Positions 1-9,488 of a stretch of DNA of 64,000 nt are shown here, in pieces. The notes beneath the pieces are model-generated. The model made no database searches and was not told the DNA's origin. It was given only the letters and a program-made list of their open reading frames with translations. Position 1 is the stretch's first letter, and each line of letters opens with the position of its first letter. A program made the position numbers and the translations under genes. The DNA comes from Streptomyces luteogriseus (GTDB taxonomy: Bacteria; Actinomycetota; Actinomycetes; Streptomycetales; Streptomycetaceae), in contig NZ_JACHMS010000001.1 of the NCBI RefSeq assembly GCF_014205055.1, positions 7,216,001 through 7,280,000 on the forward strand, in the 5' to 3' direction.

Positions 1-1446
1 CACGAGGTGGTCGCGGTTGTCCTCCGCGCGTTTCAGCAGGACCTGGAGGGCCTCGTCGCCGTACGCGTCCCCCTTGCCGTAGCCCGAGTTGGACAGCGAG
101 TAGGCCTCGTCGACGAAGAGGACGCCCCCGAGGGCCGAGTCGATCAGTTCGTTCGCCTTCACGGCCGTCTGCCCGAGGTACTCGCCGACCAGGTCGGCCC
201 GCTGGGCCTCGACGAGATGGTCGCCGCCGAGCAGCCCGAGGGCGTAGAAGACGCGGCCGAGGATGCGGGCGACGGTCGTCTTGCCGGTGCCGGAGGGGCC
301 GGAGAAGACGAAGTGGCGTTTCGGCGGCTGGACCGGCAGGCCCTGCCCGGCTCGCAGCCGGGCCATGTTCAGCTGTGCCGACAGCGCCTTGACCTGGCGC
401 TTCACCGGCTCCAGGCCCACCATGCGCTCGAGCTCGGCGAGTGCCTCGTCCAGTAACGCCGGGTCGGTGGGCCCGGCGGGCAGGGAGGGAACGGGGCCGG
501 TCCTCTCGCGGACCGGCGGGCCGGTCACCGGTGGCAGGGGAGCGAGCGGCGGCTCGGGATCGGGCAGCCTCAGGTCGCGTCCTTCGAGGCCGAAGAGCGG
601 ATCGAACCCGTCCGGGCCGTCCACCGCGTCCTGGCCCGCACCGGTGAGGGTGACCGCCGCGAGACCGGTGGCGTCGTCGTACCCGTCGCCCTCGGCGATG
701 GCGGCGAGCCGGGCGGAGGTGTCCATGAACGCCGGGTCGACGCGGTGCACGGCCCGGTACAGGGGGAGTGCGGCGGCGCTGCGGCCGGTGCCCTCGTGGG
801 CGCGGGCCAGCCAGTAGCGCAGCTCCTTGCGCTGGGGCTGCTCGCTGCGGCAGCGCATCAGCGCGGCGGACAGCAGGGGTTCCGCCTGGCCGTACATCTC
901 CAGGCGGACCCTGGCCATGCCGCCGAACAGACCCGCCTCGATGCCGAGCAGCGGATCGTCGAGCAACGGGTCGGTGTGCCGGACCAGCTGCTCCCAGTCC
1001 TTGACCAGGTAGGCGCGGCAGGAGTGCAGGAAGCGGACCTGGTGGTCGGTGTCCACGGGCGGGAGACCGGCGAGGGCGCGGTCCAGCTCGGGGACATGGC
1101 GGCCGTCCAGCCAGTGGGAGGCGTGCGCGAGCAGCAGATCGCGGGGGCTCTCCAGCACGGGCTGCACCCACCAGCCCAGCCAGTACCAGGAGTTGAGCGG
1201 GCGACGGTAGCGCGTGCGCTGCTCCCCGAAGCGGTCCCGGTGCCGGAACATCCGCAACAGCGCGTTCGTCGTGTCGACGCGCAGCGCGTGCAGCCCGAGC
1301 CAGCCGTCGGCCATGCCGGAGTCCATCCGCACCGCGGCGCGGAACTCCTCCTCCGCCTGCGGATACGCGCCCATGGTGTAGGCGTCCACGCCTCGCAGCC
1401 AGGCGAGGTCGGCCGGGGCCTGTGGGCCCTGGGTGCCGAAGTCCAT
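1..1446 (-). CDS. eccA: Type VII secretion EccA-like AAA+ ATPase (partial, C-terminus outside window)
   Basis: 482 codons are visible, and the reading frame leaves the window at base 1. The N-terminal ~300 residues are helical and TPR-like, followed by a Pro-rich linker (about 300-340). An AAA+ domain of the CbbX/SpoVK/EccA type then begins. Walker A GPSGTGKTT has its Lys at residue 389, and Walker B LFVDEAY has Asp446 and Glu447. TPR plus AAA+ is the EccA architecture; EccA is the cytosolic ATPase that assists export of WXG100 substrates by ESX/type VII systems. Start: ATG at 1446 preceded by GGGGGA; a GTG directly upstream (1449) is the alternative. No other ESX gene is visible, so the assignment rests on architecture alone. 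A generic AAA ATPase is the other option. Confidence 0.8.
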   Translation of the reverse strand, partial: MDFGTQGPQAPADLAWLRGVDAYTMGAYPQAEEEFRAAVRMDSGMADGWLGLHALRVDTTNALLRMFRHRDRFGEQRTRYRRPLNSWYWLGWWVQPVLESPRDLLLAHASHWLDGRHVPELDRALAGLPPVDTDHQVRFLHSCRAYLVKDWEQLVRHTDPLLDDPLLGIEAGLFGGMARVRLEMYGQAEPLLSAALMRCRSEQPQRKELRYWLARAHEGTGRSAAALPLYRAVHRVDPAFMDTSARLAAIAEGDGYDDATGLAAVTLTGAGQDAVDGPDGFDPLFGLEGRDLRLPDPEPPLAPLPPVTGPPVRERTGPVPSLPAGPTDPALLDEALAELERMVGLEPVKRQVKALSAQLNMARLRAGQGLPVQPPKRHFVFSGPSGTGKTTVARILGRVFYALGLLGGDHLVEAQRADLVGEYLGQTAVKANELIDSALGGVLFVDEAYSLSNSGYGKGDAYGDEALQVLLKRAEDNRDHLV

Positions 1447-1726
1447 CACGTCCCCCACAAACCGTGCCCCCGTCGGTATGCCAACGAGCCGTCCCCAGTC
1501 GGCTGCCCCTGCTCGAACCGCTGCGCCACGGACCGGAGTTGCACGTGCGCGAAGCAACCGTCCGTAGGTCGCGACGAGGGCATCGTACCCGCGGGCGCGG
1601 CGCCCCCGTAGGGTGCCGCACGGGCCGTTCGGCGAGGTGGGAGCGGATGCCGTGTCCTCGCGGACGGTGACCCAGGGTGAGCGGCCGGCGCCCCGCGGCG
1701 GCCGGAAAACCGCAAGAAGGCAGAAC

Positions 1727-1762
1727 GAAGCCCCCGATCACGGGGGAACAACCGGGGGCTTC
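1727..1762 (-). terminator. Rho-independent-type terminator
   Basis: The arms GAAGCCCCCG (1727-1736) and CGGGGGCTTC (1753-1762) form a perfect 10-bp stem. Read leftward, the stem is followed by a T-rich tract, so it best serves the leftward P-loop kinase gene, whose stop is about 110 bases upstream. It may also insulate the eccA-like gene. Confidence 0.7.
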
Positions 1763-1781
1763 GCGTCTGCGGGCGGCTTCG

Positions 1782-1910
1782 ATGCCGCACATTGAGAACG
1801 TAAGACCTGTACGGCCCGACGGTCAAGCCGAGTTGAAGCACTCCGGCAAGTTGTTCCGCAAGGTCCTTCACAAGTTCAGCACACTGCGGGCGGTCCGTCA
1901 CCCTGAGTGA
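1782..1910 (+). CDS. Possible 42-residue protein
   Basis: This is a short basic ORF starting MPHIENVRPVRPDG, lying in the gap between the eccA-like gene and the kinase. It overlaps the kinase 3' end antisense by 35 bases. Codon use is poor for this genome (AGA, ATT, CCT and TTG all appear), and no convincing ribosome site precedes the ATG. It could be a real small protein, an untranslated 3' region or chance. I do not recognise it. Confidence 0.2.
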   Translation: MPHIENVRPVRPDGQAELKHSGKLFRKVLHKFSTLRAVRHPE

Positions 1911-2532
1911 GGGACTGGTCCGGTCCAACGGTCCCAGCGGGTCCCGCGAGTACCTCGTACCCCTCATGTCGCTGCCGTACCAGAAGGTCGGCGAACGGCC
2001 GCGAGGGATCCTCGGCGAAATGCCGGCGCTCCGCCGGAACCCACCCGTCCCAGAACTCCCGCTGCTCCTCCCCGTCCCGGGACCGTCCCCGCTCCCAGGC
2101 CTCCTCCCGCGGCAGATCCATCCACAGCAGCAGGGCCAGGTGCGGGCGAAGCGCCCGGCGCCCCGCGCCGACGCCCTCCACGAGGATCACCGGCGCCGGC
2201 GCGAGCGGGCATGGGGAGCCGAAGCGGCGGGCCCGCCAGTCGTAGGGGGCGTAGTGCGCGGTCCGGCCGTGGGAGAGCGGCTCGATCAGCTGGTCCAGCA
2301 GCCGTCCCGTCCAGTCGAACAGCGCGTCGTGGCTGGCGATGTCGTCGAGACGCAGCACCGGCGCGCCGTCCAGGGCCGCCGCCAACCGCTCGGCGAACGT
2401 GCTCTTCCCGGACCCGGCGTGCCCGTCGACGCCGACGAGCCGGACCGGGCCGCAGGAGGGGGCGAGGCCGCGAACCCGGGCGGCCAGGTCACGGACGGCG
2501 GGGCACGGGGTGGGGCGGAAGGACGTATTCAT
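1876..2532 (-). CDS. P-loop nucleoside/uridine kinase-like ATP-binding protein
   Basis: The protein has 218 residues. Walker A GHAGSGKST covers residues 37-45, and a DD motif (LRLDDI) follows about 25 residues later, as in uridine kinase/phosphoribulokinase-type folds. There is a later YDW motif, and ILVEGVGAGR matches the ILVEG strand of this family. The reaction is probably phosphorylation of a nucleoside or a small metabolite, in the cytosol. Start: ATG 2532. Longer in-frame upstream starts would add unrelated Arg-rich sequence. The gene is monocistronic, with a terminator downstream at 1727-1762. The substrate cannot be inferred. Confidence 0.8.
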   Translation of the reverse strand: MNTSFRPTPCPAVRDLAARVRGLAPSCGPVRLVGVDGHAGSGKSTFAERLAAALDGAPVLRLDDIASHDALFDWTGRLLDQLIEPLSHGRTAHYAPYDWRARRFGSPCPLAPAPVILVEGVGAGRRALRPHLALLLWMDLPREEAWERGRSRDGEEQREFWDGWVPAERRHFAEDPSRPFADLLVRQRHEGYEVLAGPAGTVGPDQSLTQGDGPPAVC

Positions 2533-2726
2533 CTCGATCGGCACTCTAACCACGGGGTCCGCCGCGGATGCCACTGGTCGACGCCAATATTGGTGGGCGC
2601 GGCGCGCGTCGAAGTGCTGGCAGGACACGGCGGGCTGTGCTCATATGTGGCGCACGCACGGATACGCCCGACCGTGCACGGACCTGCCCCGCACCTGCCC
2701 GACTCCGACATCCGGGGGTCCCCGCC

Positions 2727-4106
2727 ATGCGCAGAGCCGAACAGCCCTCCCGCAGAACCGTCCTGGCCGCCGCGGTCGCCGCCGCCGTCACCGCGGGCGC
2801 GGGTTCGGCGGCCGCCGACCCCGAGGCCCCCATGACGACCGACCCCGCAGACCCTGCCCGGGCGGCCCCGGCCCGCACCGTCGACAACCGGGCCTGGGTC
2901 TCGTACACCGACTGGTCCGGCGGCACCGCCAAGGGCACCCGGGCCGTCGCGGGCACCCGCCCGGGCCTGGTGATCGCGAAGCCCGCCGGAACCGCCGGCT
3001 ACACGGATCCGCACACCGGCAAGACCGCCACATGGGAGTACGGCACCTGGACCTCCCCCGTCCACCGGCTCGCCGTCCCCGCGACCGAGGCGATCGTCTC
3101 CTGGAACGCGCGCACCCCGGCCGGCACCTGGATCCAGGCCGAGATCAAGGGCGCCTACACCGACGGCACCAGCACCCCCTGGTACGTGATGGCCCGCTGG
3201 GCCGCCGGCGACCAGGACATCCGGCGCACCTCGGTGGACGACCAGAGCGACGGCAAGAGCACCGTCTGGACCGACACCCTGGCCATCGACGACGCGTCGA
3301 CCGGCCTGCGCCTGGCCTCGTACCGGCTGCGTCTGACCCTCCACCGCAAGCCCGGCACCAAGGCCACGCCCACCGTGTGGCGGCTCGGCGCCATGGGGTC
3401 CGACGTGCCCGACCGGTTCACCGTCCCGGCGTCCGAGCCCGGTCTCGCGAAGGAACTGGCCGTCCCACGCTACTCGCAGGAGATCCACAAGGGCCAGTAC
3501 CCGGAGTACGACAACGGCGGCGAGGCCTGGTGCAGCCCGACGTCCTCCCAGATGGTCATCGAGTACTGGGGCGGCCGGCTCACCGAGGGGCAGCTGGACT
3601 GGGTCGATCCGGCGTACGCCGACCCGCAGGTGTGCCACGCGGCCCGCTTCACCTACGACTACCAGTACGCGGGCTGCGGCAACTGGCCCTTCAACGCCGC
3701 CTACGCCGCCACGTTCAAGGACCTCCAGGGCGTCGTCACCCGGCTCGGCTCCCTCACCGAGCTGGAGACGCTGATCGCCGCGGGCATCCCCGCCATAACG
3801 TCGCAGTCGTTCCTCAAGGAGGAGCTGACCGGCGCCGGGTACGGCACCGCCGGGCACCTGATGACCGTCACCGGCTTCACGGCCGGCGGTGACGTGATCG
3901 CCAACGACCCCTTCTCCGCGAGCAACGAGGCCGTGCGGCGCGTCTACCGGCGGCGCGAGTGGGAGAACATCTGGCTCAGGACCAAGCGGTACAACGCCTC
4001 CGGCAAGGTCGCCTCGGGCACCGGGGGCATCTGCTACCTGTACTTCCCGGCGCGCCCGAGCGCGGCCCAGCGCAAGGCCCTGGCGGCCGTGGGCGTCCGC
4101 GTGTGA
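2727..4106 (+). CDS. Secreted C39-like cysteine peptidase
   Basis: The protein has 459 residues. The N-terminus RRAEQPSRRTVLAAAVAAA is a twin-arginine-like signal with an Ala-rich core and an A-x-A cleavage region, so export is expected. The middle third is a beta-rich domain. The C-terminal half carries the papain-like C39 arrangement: Cys269 in AWCSPTS, His377 in AGHLMTV and Asn393-Asp394 in ANDPF. These fit a peptidase_C39_2-type fold. It probably cleaves extracellular peptides, but the substrate is unknown. The ATG at 2727 was chosen because the Tat motif starts directly after it; upstream in-frame codons are Arg-rich. A hairpin at 4146-4171 follows the stop. Confidence 0.85.
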   Translation: MRRAEQPSRRTVLAAAVAAAVTAGAGSAAADPEAPMTTDPADPARAAPARTVDNRAWVSYTDWSGGTAKGTRAVAGTRPGLVIAKPAGTAGYTDPHTGKTATWEYGTWTSPVHRLAVPATEAIVSWNARTPAGTWIQAEIKGAYTDGTSTPWYVMARWAAGDQDIRRTSVDDQSDGKSTVWTDTLAIDDASTGLRLASYRLRLTLHRKPGTKATPTVWRLGAMGSDVPDRFTVPASEPGLAKELAVPRYSQEIHKGQYPEYDNGGEAWCSPTSSQMVIEYWGGRLTEGQLDWVDPAYADPQVCHAARFTYDYQYAGCGNWPFNAAYAATFKDLQGVVTRLGSLTELETLIAAGIPAITSQSFLKEELTGAGYGTAGHLMTVTGFTAGGDVIANDPFSASNEAVRRVYRRREWENIWLRTKRYNASGKVASGTGGICYLYFPARPSAAQRKALAAVGVRV

Positions 4107-4145
4107 GCAAGCTCTCGGCCGCAAAGCCGCGCCCGGTGGCAAGGT

Positions 4146-4171
4146 GGACGGAACCTCGGGGGATTCCGTCC
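4146..4171 (+). terminator. Hairpin after the C39 peptidase gene
   Basis: GGACGGAA (4146-4153) pairs with TTCCGTCC (4164-4171) around a 10-base loop, 40 bases past the stop. It is a plausible terminator, or a leader hairpin for the small gene starting at 4196. Confidence 0.4.
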
Positions 4172-4195
4172 GCACCACCGACCCAGCGAGAAACC

Positions 4196-4336
4196 ATGAC
4201 CGTGCACTCAGCCACCGCCACCCGCGTCCGCACCGGCGGCCCTCACGACGACGGCCCGAAGATCGTCGAACACCTCATGGGCTGGGCCCTCGTCGTGGTC
4301 GTCGCGATGCTCGTGACCCAGCTCGGGCTGCTGTGA
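4196..4336 (+). CDS. Small single-pass membrane protein
   Basis: The protein has 46 residues. A charged N-terminal half (MTVHSATATRVRTGG...) is followed by one hydrophobic segment (WALVVVVAMLVTQLGLL) running to the C-terminus. Third positions are G/C-rich, as in real genes of this genome. The start is ATG with a weak GAGA-type site. It lies between the C39 peptidase and the TetR gene in the same direction. I do not recognise the family, but the tail-anchored layout looks genuine. Confidence 0.55.
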   Translation: MTVHSATATRVRTGGPHDDGPKIVEHLMGWALVVVVAMLVTQLGLL

Positions 4337-4411
4337 CCTGACCCACGACCCGGAGGTGAGGCCTGCCATACTGCGGAGGTCCCGCCCCGCCCGCTGAGAC
4401 CAGGGTCGAAA

Positions 4412-5068
4412 TTGAACATCAGCCCCCAGCCTGCCGCGCGTCCCCGGGCCCGCGGCACCGACCGCTCGATGGCGCGCCGTGCCGAACTCATCGCCATCGG
4501 GCGGAGGTTGTTCGCCGACACCTCCTACGACGCCCTGTCGATGGACGACATCGCCCGGCAGGCGCACGTCGCCAAGGGGCTGATCTACTACTACTTCCAG
4601 TCCAAGCGCGGCTATTACCTGGCCATCATCCAGGACTCGGTCACCGAGCTGGTCACCCTGGCGGCGAGCGGCCTCGAACTGCCCCCGGTGGACCGGGTCC
4701 AGCGCACCATCGACAGCTATCTGCGCTACGCCGAGCACAACCAGGCCGCCTACCGCACGATCGTGAGCGGCGGCGTCGGTTTCGACACCGAGGTGCACGC
4801 CATCCGCGACGGGGTGCGCGAGGCCGTCGTGACCGCCATCGCCGAAGGCGCGTACGAGCATGTCGACATCACCCCGCTGGCGCGGATGGCCCTGCTGGCC
4901 TGGGTGTGCAGTGTCGAGGGCGCCACGCTCGAATGGATCGACCGGCCCGAACTGCCCCGCGACACCATGCGCGAGCTGCTGGTGAAGACCCTCGGCGGAG
5001 CCCTGCGCGCGATCGAGGAGCTCGACCCGGCCTTTCCGGCGCCGCAGCCCGCGCGCCGGGGCGCATGA
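4412..5068 (+). CDS. TetR-family transcriptional regulator
   Basis: The protein has 218 residues with a TetR N-terminal HTH. ALSMDDIARQAHVAKGLIYYYF at residues 46-67 includes the helix-turn-helix and the conserved GLIYYYF turn. An all-helical ligand-binding domain fills the rest. The start is probably TTG 4412; an ATG 19 codons downstream is the alternative. No effector is implied by the neighbours, which are a small membrane protein upstream and a convergent chitinase. Terminated by the strong hairpin at 5072-5106. Confidence 0.9.
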   Translation: MNISPQPAARPRARGTDRSMARRAELIAIGRRLFADTSYDALSMDDIARQAHVAKGLIYYYFQSKRGYYLAIIQDSVTELVTLAASGLELPPVDRVQRTIDSYLRYAEHNQAAYRTIVSGGVGFDTEVHAIRDGVREAVVTAIAEGAYEHVDITPLARMALLAWVCSVEGATLEWIDRPELPRDTMRELLVKTLGGALRAIEELDPAFPAPQPARRGA

Positions 5069-5071
5069 GAA

Positions 5072-5106
5072 GGGGGTGGAGGGTCCGCCGCGGACCCTCC
5101 ACCCCC
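5072..5106. terminator. Bidirectional terminator (tetR / chitinase)
   Basis: A perfect 16-bp stem (5072-5087 with 5091-5106) with a 3-base loop lies between the convergent stop codons of the TetR gene and the chitinase gene. Confidence 0.85.
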
Positions 5107-5116
5107 GCACCGGGCG

Positions 5117-6364
<1,248 letters not shown>

Positions 6365-6440
6365 CCGGTGTCTCCTCGTGGGGAGAGGGGAACGCGCGCC
6401 CATTGGCATGAACGCGGTGAATCGGTGGAGCGAAACAGTA

Positions 6441-6456
6441 GGAGGACTAGACCAGT
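6441..6456 (-). promoter_or_regulatory. DasR-responsive element (dre) of the chitinase gene
   Basis: The leftward strand reads ACTGGTCTAGTCCTCC. It matches the dre consensus ACTGGTCTAGACCACT at 13 of 16 positions. It lies 77 bases upstream of the chitinase start. DasR represses chitin and GlcNAc genes and is released by GlcN-6-P (known biology). Confidence 0.7.
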
Positions 6457-6462
6457 TGGGTC

Positions 6463-6479
6463 AATGGTTCGGACCAATT
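6463..6479 (-). promoter_or_regulatory. Second dre-like palindrome
   Basis: The leftward strand reads ATTGGTCCGAACCATT (16 bases, 11 matching the dre consensus), an imperfect palindrome just upstream of the first box. The pair also forms the TGGTC/ACC direct repeats typical of Streptomyces chitinase promoters. Confidence 0.5.
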
Positions 6480-6696
6480 TCGCCACTCCGGATGCGCCCG
6501 GCCATTTCTTGAAGTAAGCGGTCGTTAACTGGTGACGGGATGCCTCCGATCGGGCATACTCACAGCGCACAGCCGCTGGTCAGCAGCTTCCGAGACCCGG
6601 GACTGCAAGCATCGGCCAGGCACCAGAACGACCCGGCGGCGTCGCCCCCACCCATGGGCCCGTCCGCCAGTGCCCGACAGGGAGGAGAGCGTCGCC

Positions 6697-7869
6697 ATGC
6701 CCGACCGCGCCCCGCAGCCGGTGGACCGGCAAATGCCCACGGAGGAGGCCCGGGACCTGATCACACTCGTCCGCGACATCGCGGCACAGGAGATCGTCCC
6801 GAGTGCGGCCGAGGAGGAGGACGCCGGCCGCTTCCCGCGCGAGCTGTTCACCCTGCTTTCCCAGTCGGGGCTGCTCGGCCTGCCGTACGACTCCGAGTAC
6901 GGGGGCGGCGATCAGCCCTACGAGGTCTACCTCCAGGTCCTGGAGGAGCTCGCCGCGGCCCGCCTCACCGTCGGTCTCGGCGTCAGCGTGCACTCCCTGG
7001 CCTCCTACGCGCTCGCCGCCTACGGCACCAAGGAGCAGCAGGTCGAGCACCTGCCCGCGATGCTCGGCGGCGGCATGCTCGGCGCGTACTGCCTCTCCGA
7101 GCCGCACTCCGGATCGGACGCGGCGGCCCTGCGCACCAGGGCCGTACGGGACGGCGACGACTGGGTGATCACCGGCACCAAGGCGTGGATCACACACGGC
7201 GGGATCGCCGACTTCTACACGGTGATGGCCCGCACCGGCGAGGAGGGCCCGCGCGGGATCAGCGCGTTCCTGGTGCCCGGCGACGCGCAGGGGCTGAGCG
7301 CGGCCGTGCCGGAGAAGAAGATGGGCATGAAGGGCTCGCCCACCGCCCAGGTCCACTTCGACGGCGTCCGCGTCCCGGACGCCCGGCGCATCGGCGAGGA
7401 GGGGCAGGGCTTCGCGATCGCCCTGTCGTCGCTCGACTCGGGGCGGCTCGGCATCTCGGCGTGCGCGATCGGCGTGGCGCAGGCCGCGCTCGACGAGGCG
7501 CTGGCCTACGCGGCCGAAAGGCGCCAGTTCGGCAAGCCGATCGCCGACTTCCAGGGGCTGCGGTTCATGCTCGCCGACATGGCGACGCAGATCGAGGCGG
7601 GCCGCGCCCTCTACCTCGCGGCGGCACGGCTGAAGGACGCGGGCCGGCCGTTCGCGCGGCAGGCCGCCATGGCCAAGCTGCACTGCACCGACACGGCGAT
7701 GCGGGTCACCACCGACGCCGTGCAGATCCTCGGCGGCTACGGCTACACCGCCGACTTCCCGGCCGAGCGCTACATGCGCGAGGCCAAGGTGCTGCAGATC
7801 GTGGAGGGCACCAACCAGATCCAGCGGATGGTCATCGCCCGCCATCTCGTGGGTCCAGAGGAACGCTGA
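6697..7869 (+). CDS. Acyl-CoA dehydrogenase
   Basis: The protein has 390 residues, the usual length. It has an N-terminal helical domain, a middle beta domain with CLSEPHSGSDAAALRT (FAD-binding consensus) and TGTKAWITHGG, and a C-terminal helical domain. The C-terminal domain has RRQFGKPIADFQ and ILGGYGYTADFPAERYMREA. Glu370 in IVEGTNQIQ is the expected catalytic base, as in short-chain and branched-chain enzymes. It oxidises acyl-CoA to the enoyl-CoA with electron-transfer flavoprotein as acceptor. Start: ATG 6697 with GGAGGAG nine bases upstream. It stands alone. The last 38 bases overlap a small antisense ORF. Confidence 0.95.
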   Translation: MPDRAPQPVDRQMPTEEARDLITLVRDIAAQEIVPSAAEEEDAGRFPRELFTLLSQSGLLGLPYDSEYGGGDQPYEVYLQVLEELAAARLTVGLGVSVHSLASYALAAYGTKEQQVEHLPAMLGGGMLGAYCLSEPHSGSDAAALRTRAVRDGDDWVITGTKAWITHGGIADFYTVMARTGEEGPRGISAFLVPGDAQGLSAAVPEKKMGMKGSPTAQVHFDGVRVPDARRIGEEGQGFAIALSSLDSGRLGISACAIGVAQAALDEALAYAAERRQFGKPIADFQGLRFMLADMATQIEAGRALYLAAARLKDAGRPFARQAAMAKLHCTDTAMRVTTDAVQILGGYGYTADFPAERYMREAKVLQIVEGTNQIQRMVIARHLVGPEER

Positions 7870-8080
7870 ACTGGTCGAGGCCCCGCCACGGGGCCGCGAG
7901 CCGCATCCACTCCGGGTCGTGACGGCCCGGCAGGGTGCGGCCGCCCTCGGCCCAGGTCCGCATCAAGTCGCGGTAGATCGGCGGGTCCTGATAGCGGGGC
8001 GGGGCCGGCCGAACCGATTCTGCGGGCGGTGGGACGTAGAGGAGGCGTTGACGCCCGGTCGCTGAGGAGATGGGGGTCAT
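7832..8080 (-). CDS. Small hypothetical protein, 82 residues
   Basis: A Pro/Arg-rich soluble protein with a recognisable core PPRYQDPPIYRDLMRTW followed by GRTLPGRHDPEW. It resembles short proteins commonly annotated in Streptomyces, but I know no function. The 3' end overlaps the end of the acyl-CoA dehydrogenase gene by 38 bases on the other strand. The start at ATG 8080 has only a weak ribosome site. The strongest point in favour is the coherent aromatic/charged pattern. Confidence 0.5.
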   Translation of the reverse strand: MTPISSATGRQRLLYVPPPAESVRPAPPRYQDPPIYRDLMRTWAEGGRTLPGRHDPEWMRLAAPWRGLDQFSVPLDPRDGGR

Positions 8081-8163
8081 ACCAGGGCAACGCGGCAGAG
8101 CCCGGACAGGTCACCGGATGGTGGAATCGGGCGTTCGTTCAGTGCCGTCACGGCTCCGGGCGT

Positions 8164-8208
8164 ACTGAACCGCACCACGGCGGTCTGGGGGCCGTGGTGC
8201 GGTTCAGT
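8164..8208. terminator. Long perfect hairpin, bidirectional terminator
   Basis: An 18-bp perfect stem (8164-8181 with 8191-8208; left arm begins ACTGAACCGCACCACGG) with a 9-base loop lies just downstream of the leftward gene that ends at 8247. It should stop leftward transcription before the small ORF at 8080. Confidence 0.75.
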
Positions 8209-8246
8209 CACGGGAGTTGGAGCGGGCGAGCCGGAAGAGCCCGCGC

Positions 8247-8681
8247 TCAGGCCGCCTGACGGCGCATGACCGGAACCCTGATGGGGCGTGAGCCCGGCCC
8301 GCCGACGTGCGAGAAGGGCTGGGTCCGCCAGTCGAGCCCCTGAGGGAGCGTCAACAGCAGTGCGGTGTCCTGCTCCTGGGGTTCCGCGGACTCGTCCGCG
8401 GGGCGGGCGTCCGCGGCCCTGCGGCCGGTTCCGGCGCAGACCGTGAGTCCGAAGGGGTTCCACGGCGAGGCGCACATCGCGTGCTCCGGCAGGAACTCCT
8501 CGTCCGCCAGCAGGGCGATGGGCTGCGCGCAGTCCGGGCAGACGACCCGGAACATCTCGAACGTGTCGTAGGCGTCGAGTTCGTCGTCGTAGGAGTCGGG
8601 TTCGACACCCTCCGGCTCGGGCTCGACGACGAGCTGCTGCCGTTTGGGTGCGGTGCGACCAGGGCGCTTAAGACTCTGCAT
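8247..8681 (-). CDS. Conserved hypothetical protein with a Cys-rich (zinc-ribbon-like) centre
   Basis: The protein has 144 residues. It has an acidic N-terminal half, then CPDC (VVCPDCAQPIAL), a later CASPWNPFGLTVC segment and a polar tail. The paired cysteines suggest one metal-binding knuckle. Start: ATG 8681 with GGGGGAG upstream; the longer frame adds no conserved sequence. The gene is divergent from the Lrp/AsnC gene, with 270 bases between the starts. I recall proteins of this kind in Streptomyces without an assigned role. DNA or RNA binding is only a guess. Confidence 0.7.
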   Translation of the reverse strand: MQSLKRPGRTAPKRQQLVVEPEPEGVEPDSYDDELDAYDTFEMFRVVCPDCAQPIALLADEEFLPEHAMCASPWNPFGLTVCAGTGRRAADARPADESAEPQEQDTALLLTLPQGLDWRTQPFSHVGGPGSRPIRVPVMRRQAA

Positions 8682-8951
8682 TGGGTTCTCCCCCTCGGAC
8701 TGGGCCGTATCAGGCACTGCGGCCTCGGCCACAGCAAGCACTTCCCGTCGCCCCTGGGCGGTAATCACGAGAACATCACGGAGACTGTTCGAGGCCTGTG
8801 GCGTTCGTCACATGCCCCGTGCGGGTGTCCACTGCGGTGCGTTTGTCCCCCCGGACGGCTGACCGCCGGCTTCCGGCCACATCACGAACCGGGCATGACC
8901 TGGGCTGCTCAGGTATCCGAGGAGATCAACCGCACTGTAGGTTCTTGCGTC

Positions 8952-9392
8952 ATGGAGGAGCTGGACCGACAGATCGTGCAGCTGCTCGTCAAGGACGGGC
9001 GGATGAGCTACACCGACCTGGGCAAGGCCACGGGGCTGTCCACGTCGGCCGTGCATCAGCGGGTGCGGCGGCTGGAACAGCGGGGTGTCATCCGGGGCTA
9101 TGCCGCGGTCGTCGACCCGGAGGCCGTGGGGCTGCCGATGACGGCGTTCATCTCGGTGAAACCGTTCGATCCCAGCGCGCCGGACGACATCGCCGACCGG
9201 CTGGCCGGCGTGCCCGAGATCGAGGCGTGCCACAGCGTCGCCGGCGACGAGAACTACATCCTCAAGGTGCGGGTGGCGACACCGCACGAGCTGGAGGAGC
9301 TGCTCGCCCGGCTGCGTTCGTTGGCCGGGGTGTCCACGCGGACGACGGTGGTGCTGTCCACGCCGTACGAGGCGCGACCGCCGCGGATCTGA
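8952..9392 (+). CDS. Lrp/AsnC-family transcriptional regulator
   Basis: The protein has 146 residues, a standard Lrp/AsnC length. An N-terminal winged HTH (ELDRQIVQLLVKDGRMSYTDLGKATGLS, residues 3-30) with SAVHQRVRRLEQRGVIRGY as recognition helix and wing is joined to a C-terminal RAM ligand-binding domain (AFISVKPF ... ACHSVAGDENYILKVRV). It probably senses an amino acid or a derivative. Start: ATG 8952, poor ribosome site. The next gene, an amidohydrolase, is in the same direction 96 bases away but separated by a repeat-like hairpin. Confidence 0.92.
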   Translation: MEELDRQIVQLLVKDGRMSYTDLGKATGLSTSAVHQRVRRLEQRGVIRGYAAVVDPEAVGLPMTAFISVKPFDPSAPDDIADRLAGVPEIEACHSVAGDENYILKVRVATPHELEELLARLRSLAGVSTRTTVVLSTPYEARPPRI

Positions 9393-9419
9393 GGGCCGGT
9401 TGCCGGGAACGGGTCGTGC

Positions 9420-9448
9420 GGGGCTGTTCGCGCAGTTCACCGCGCCCC
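9420..9448. repeat. Streptomyces-type interspersed palindromic repeat
   Basis: The region begins GGGGCTGTTCGCGC and ends GCGCCCC. Its complement closely resembles the scattered 'cgcggggaactgcgcga...agcccc' element seen between many Streptomyces genes (from memory). It could also act as a weak terminator after the Lrp gene. Confidence 0.5.
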
Positions 9449-9488
9449 TGATTCAGGCGTCGCCCACGCCCCTGTGAGACTGTGCTCC

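Noticed and set aside
1446..1967. 173-codon leftward open frame between eccA-like and kinase genes
   Set aside because: It is Arg/Pro-rich and runs through the terminator hairpin.
2573..2588. Third DasR-like box (ACTGGTCGACGCCAAT) and an adjacent CCAATATTGG palindrome
   Set aside because: Only 12 of 16 positions match and the downstream peptidase has no known link to GlcNAc metabolism; kept as chance.
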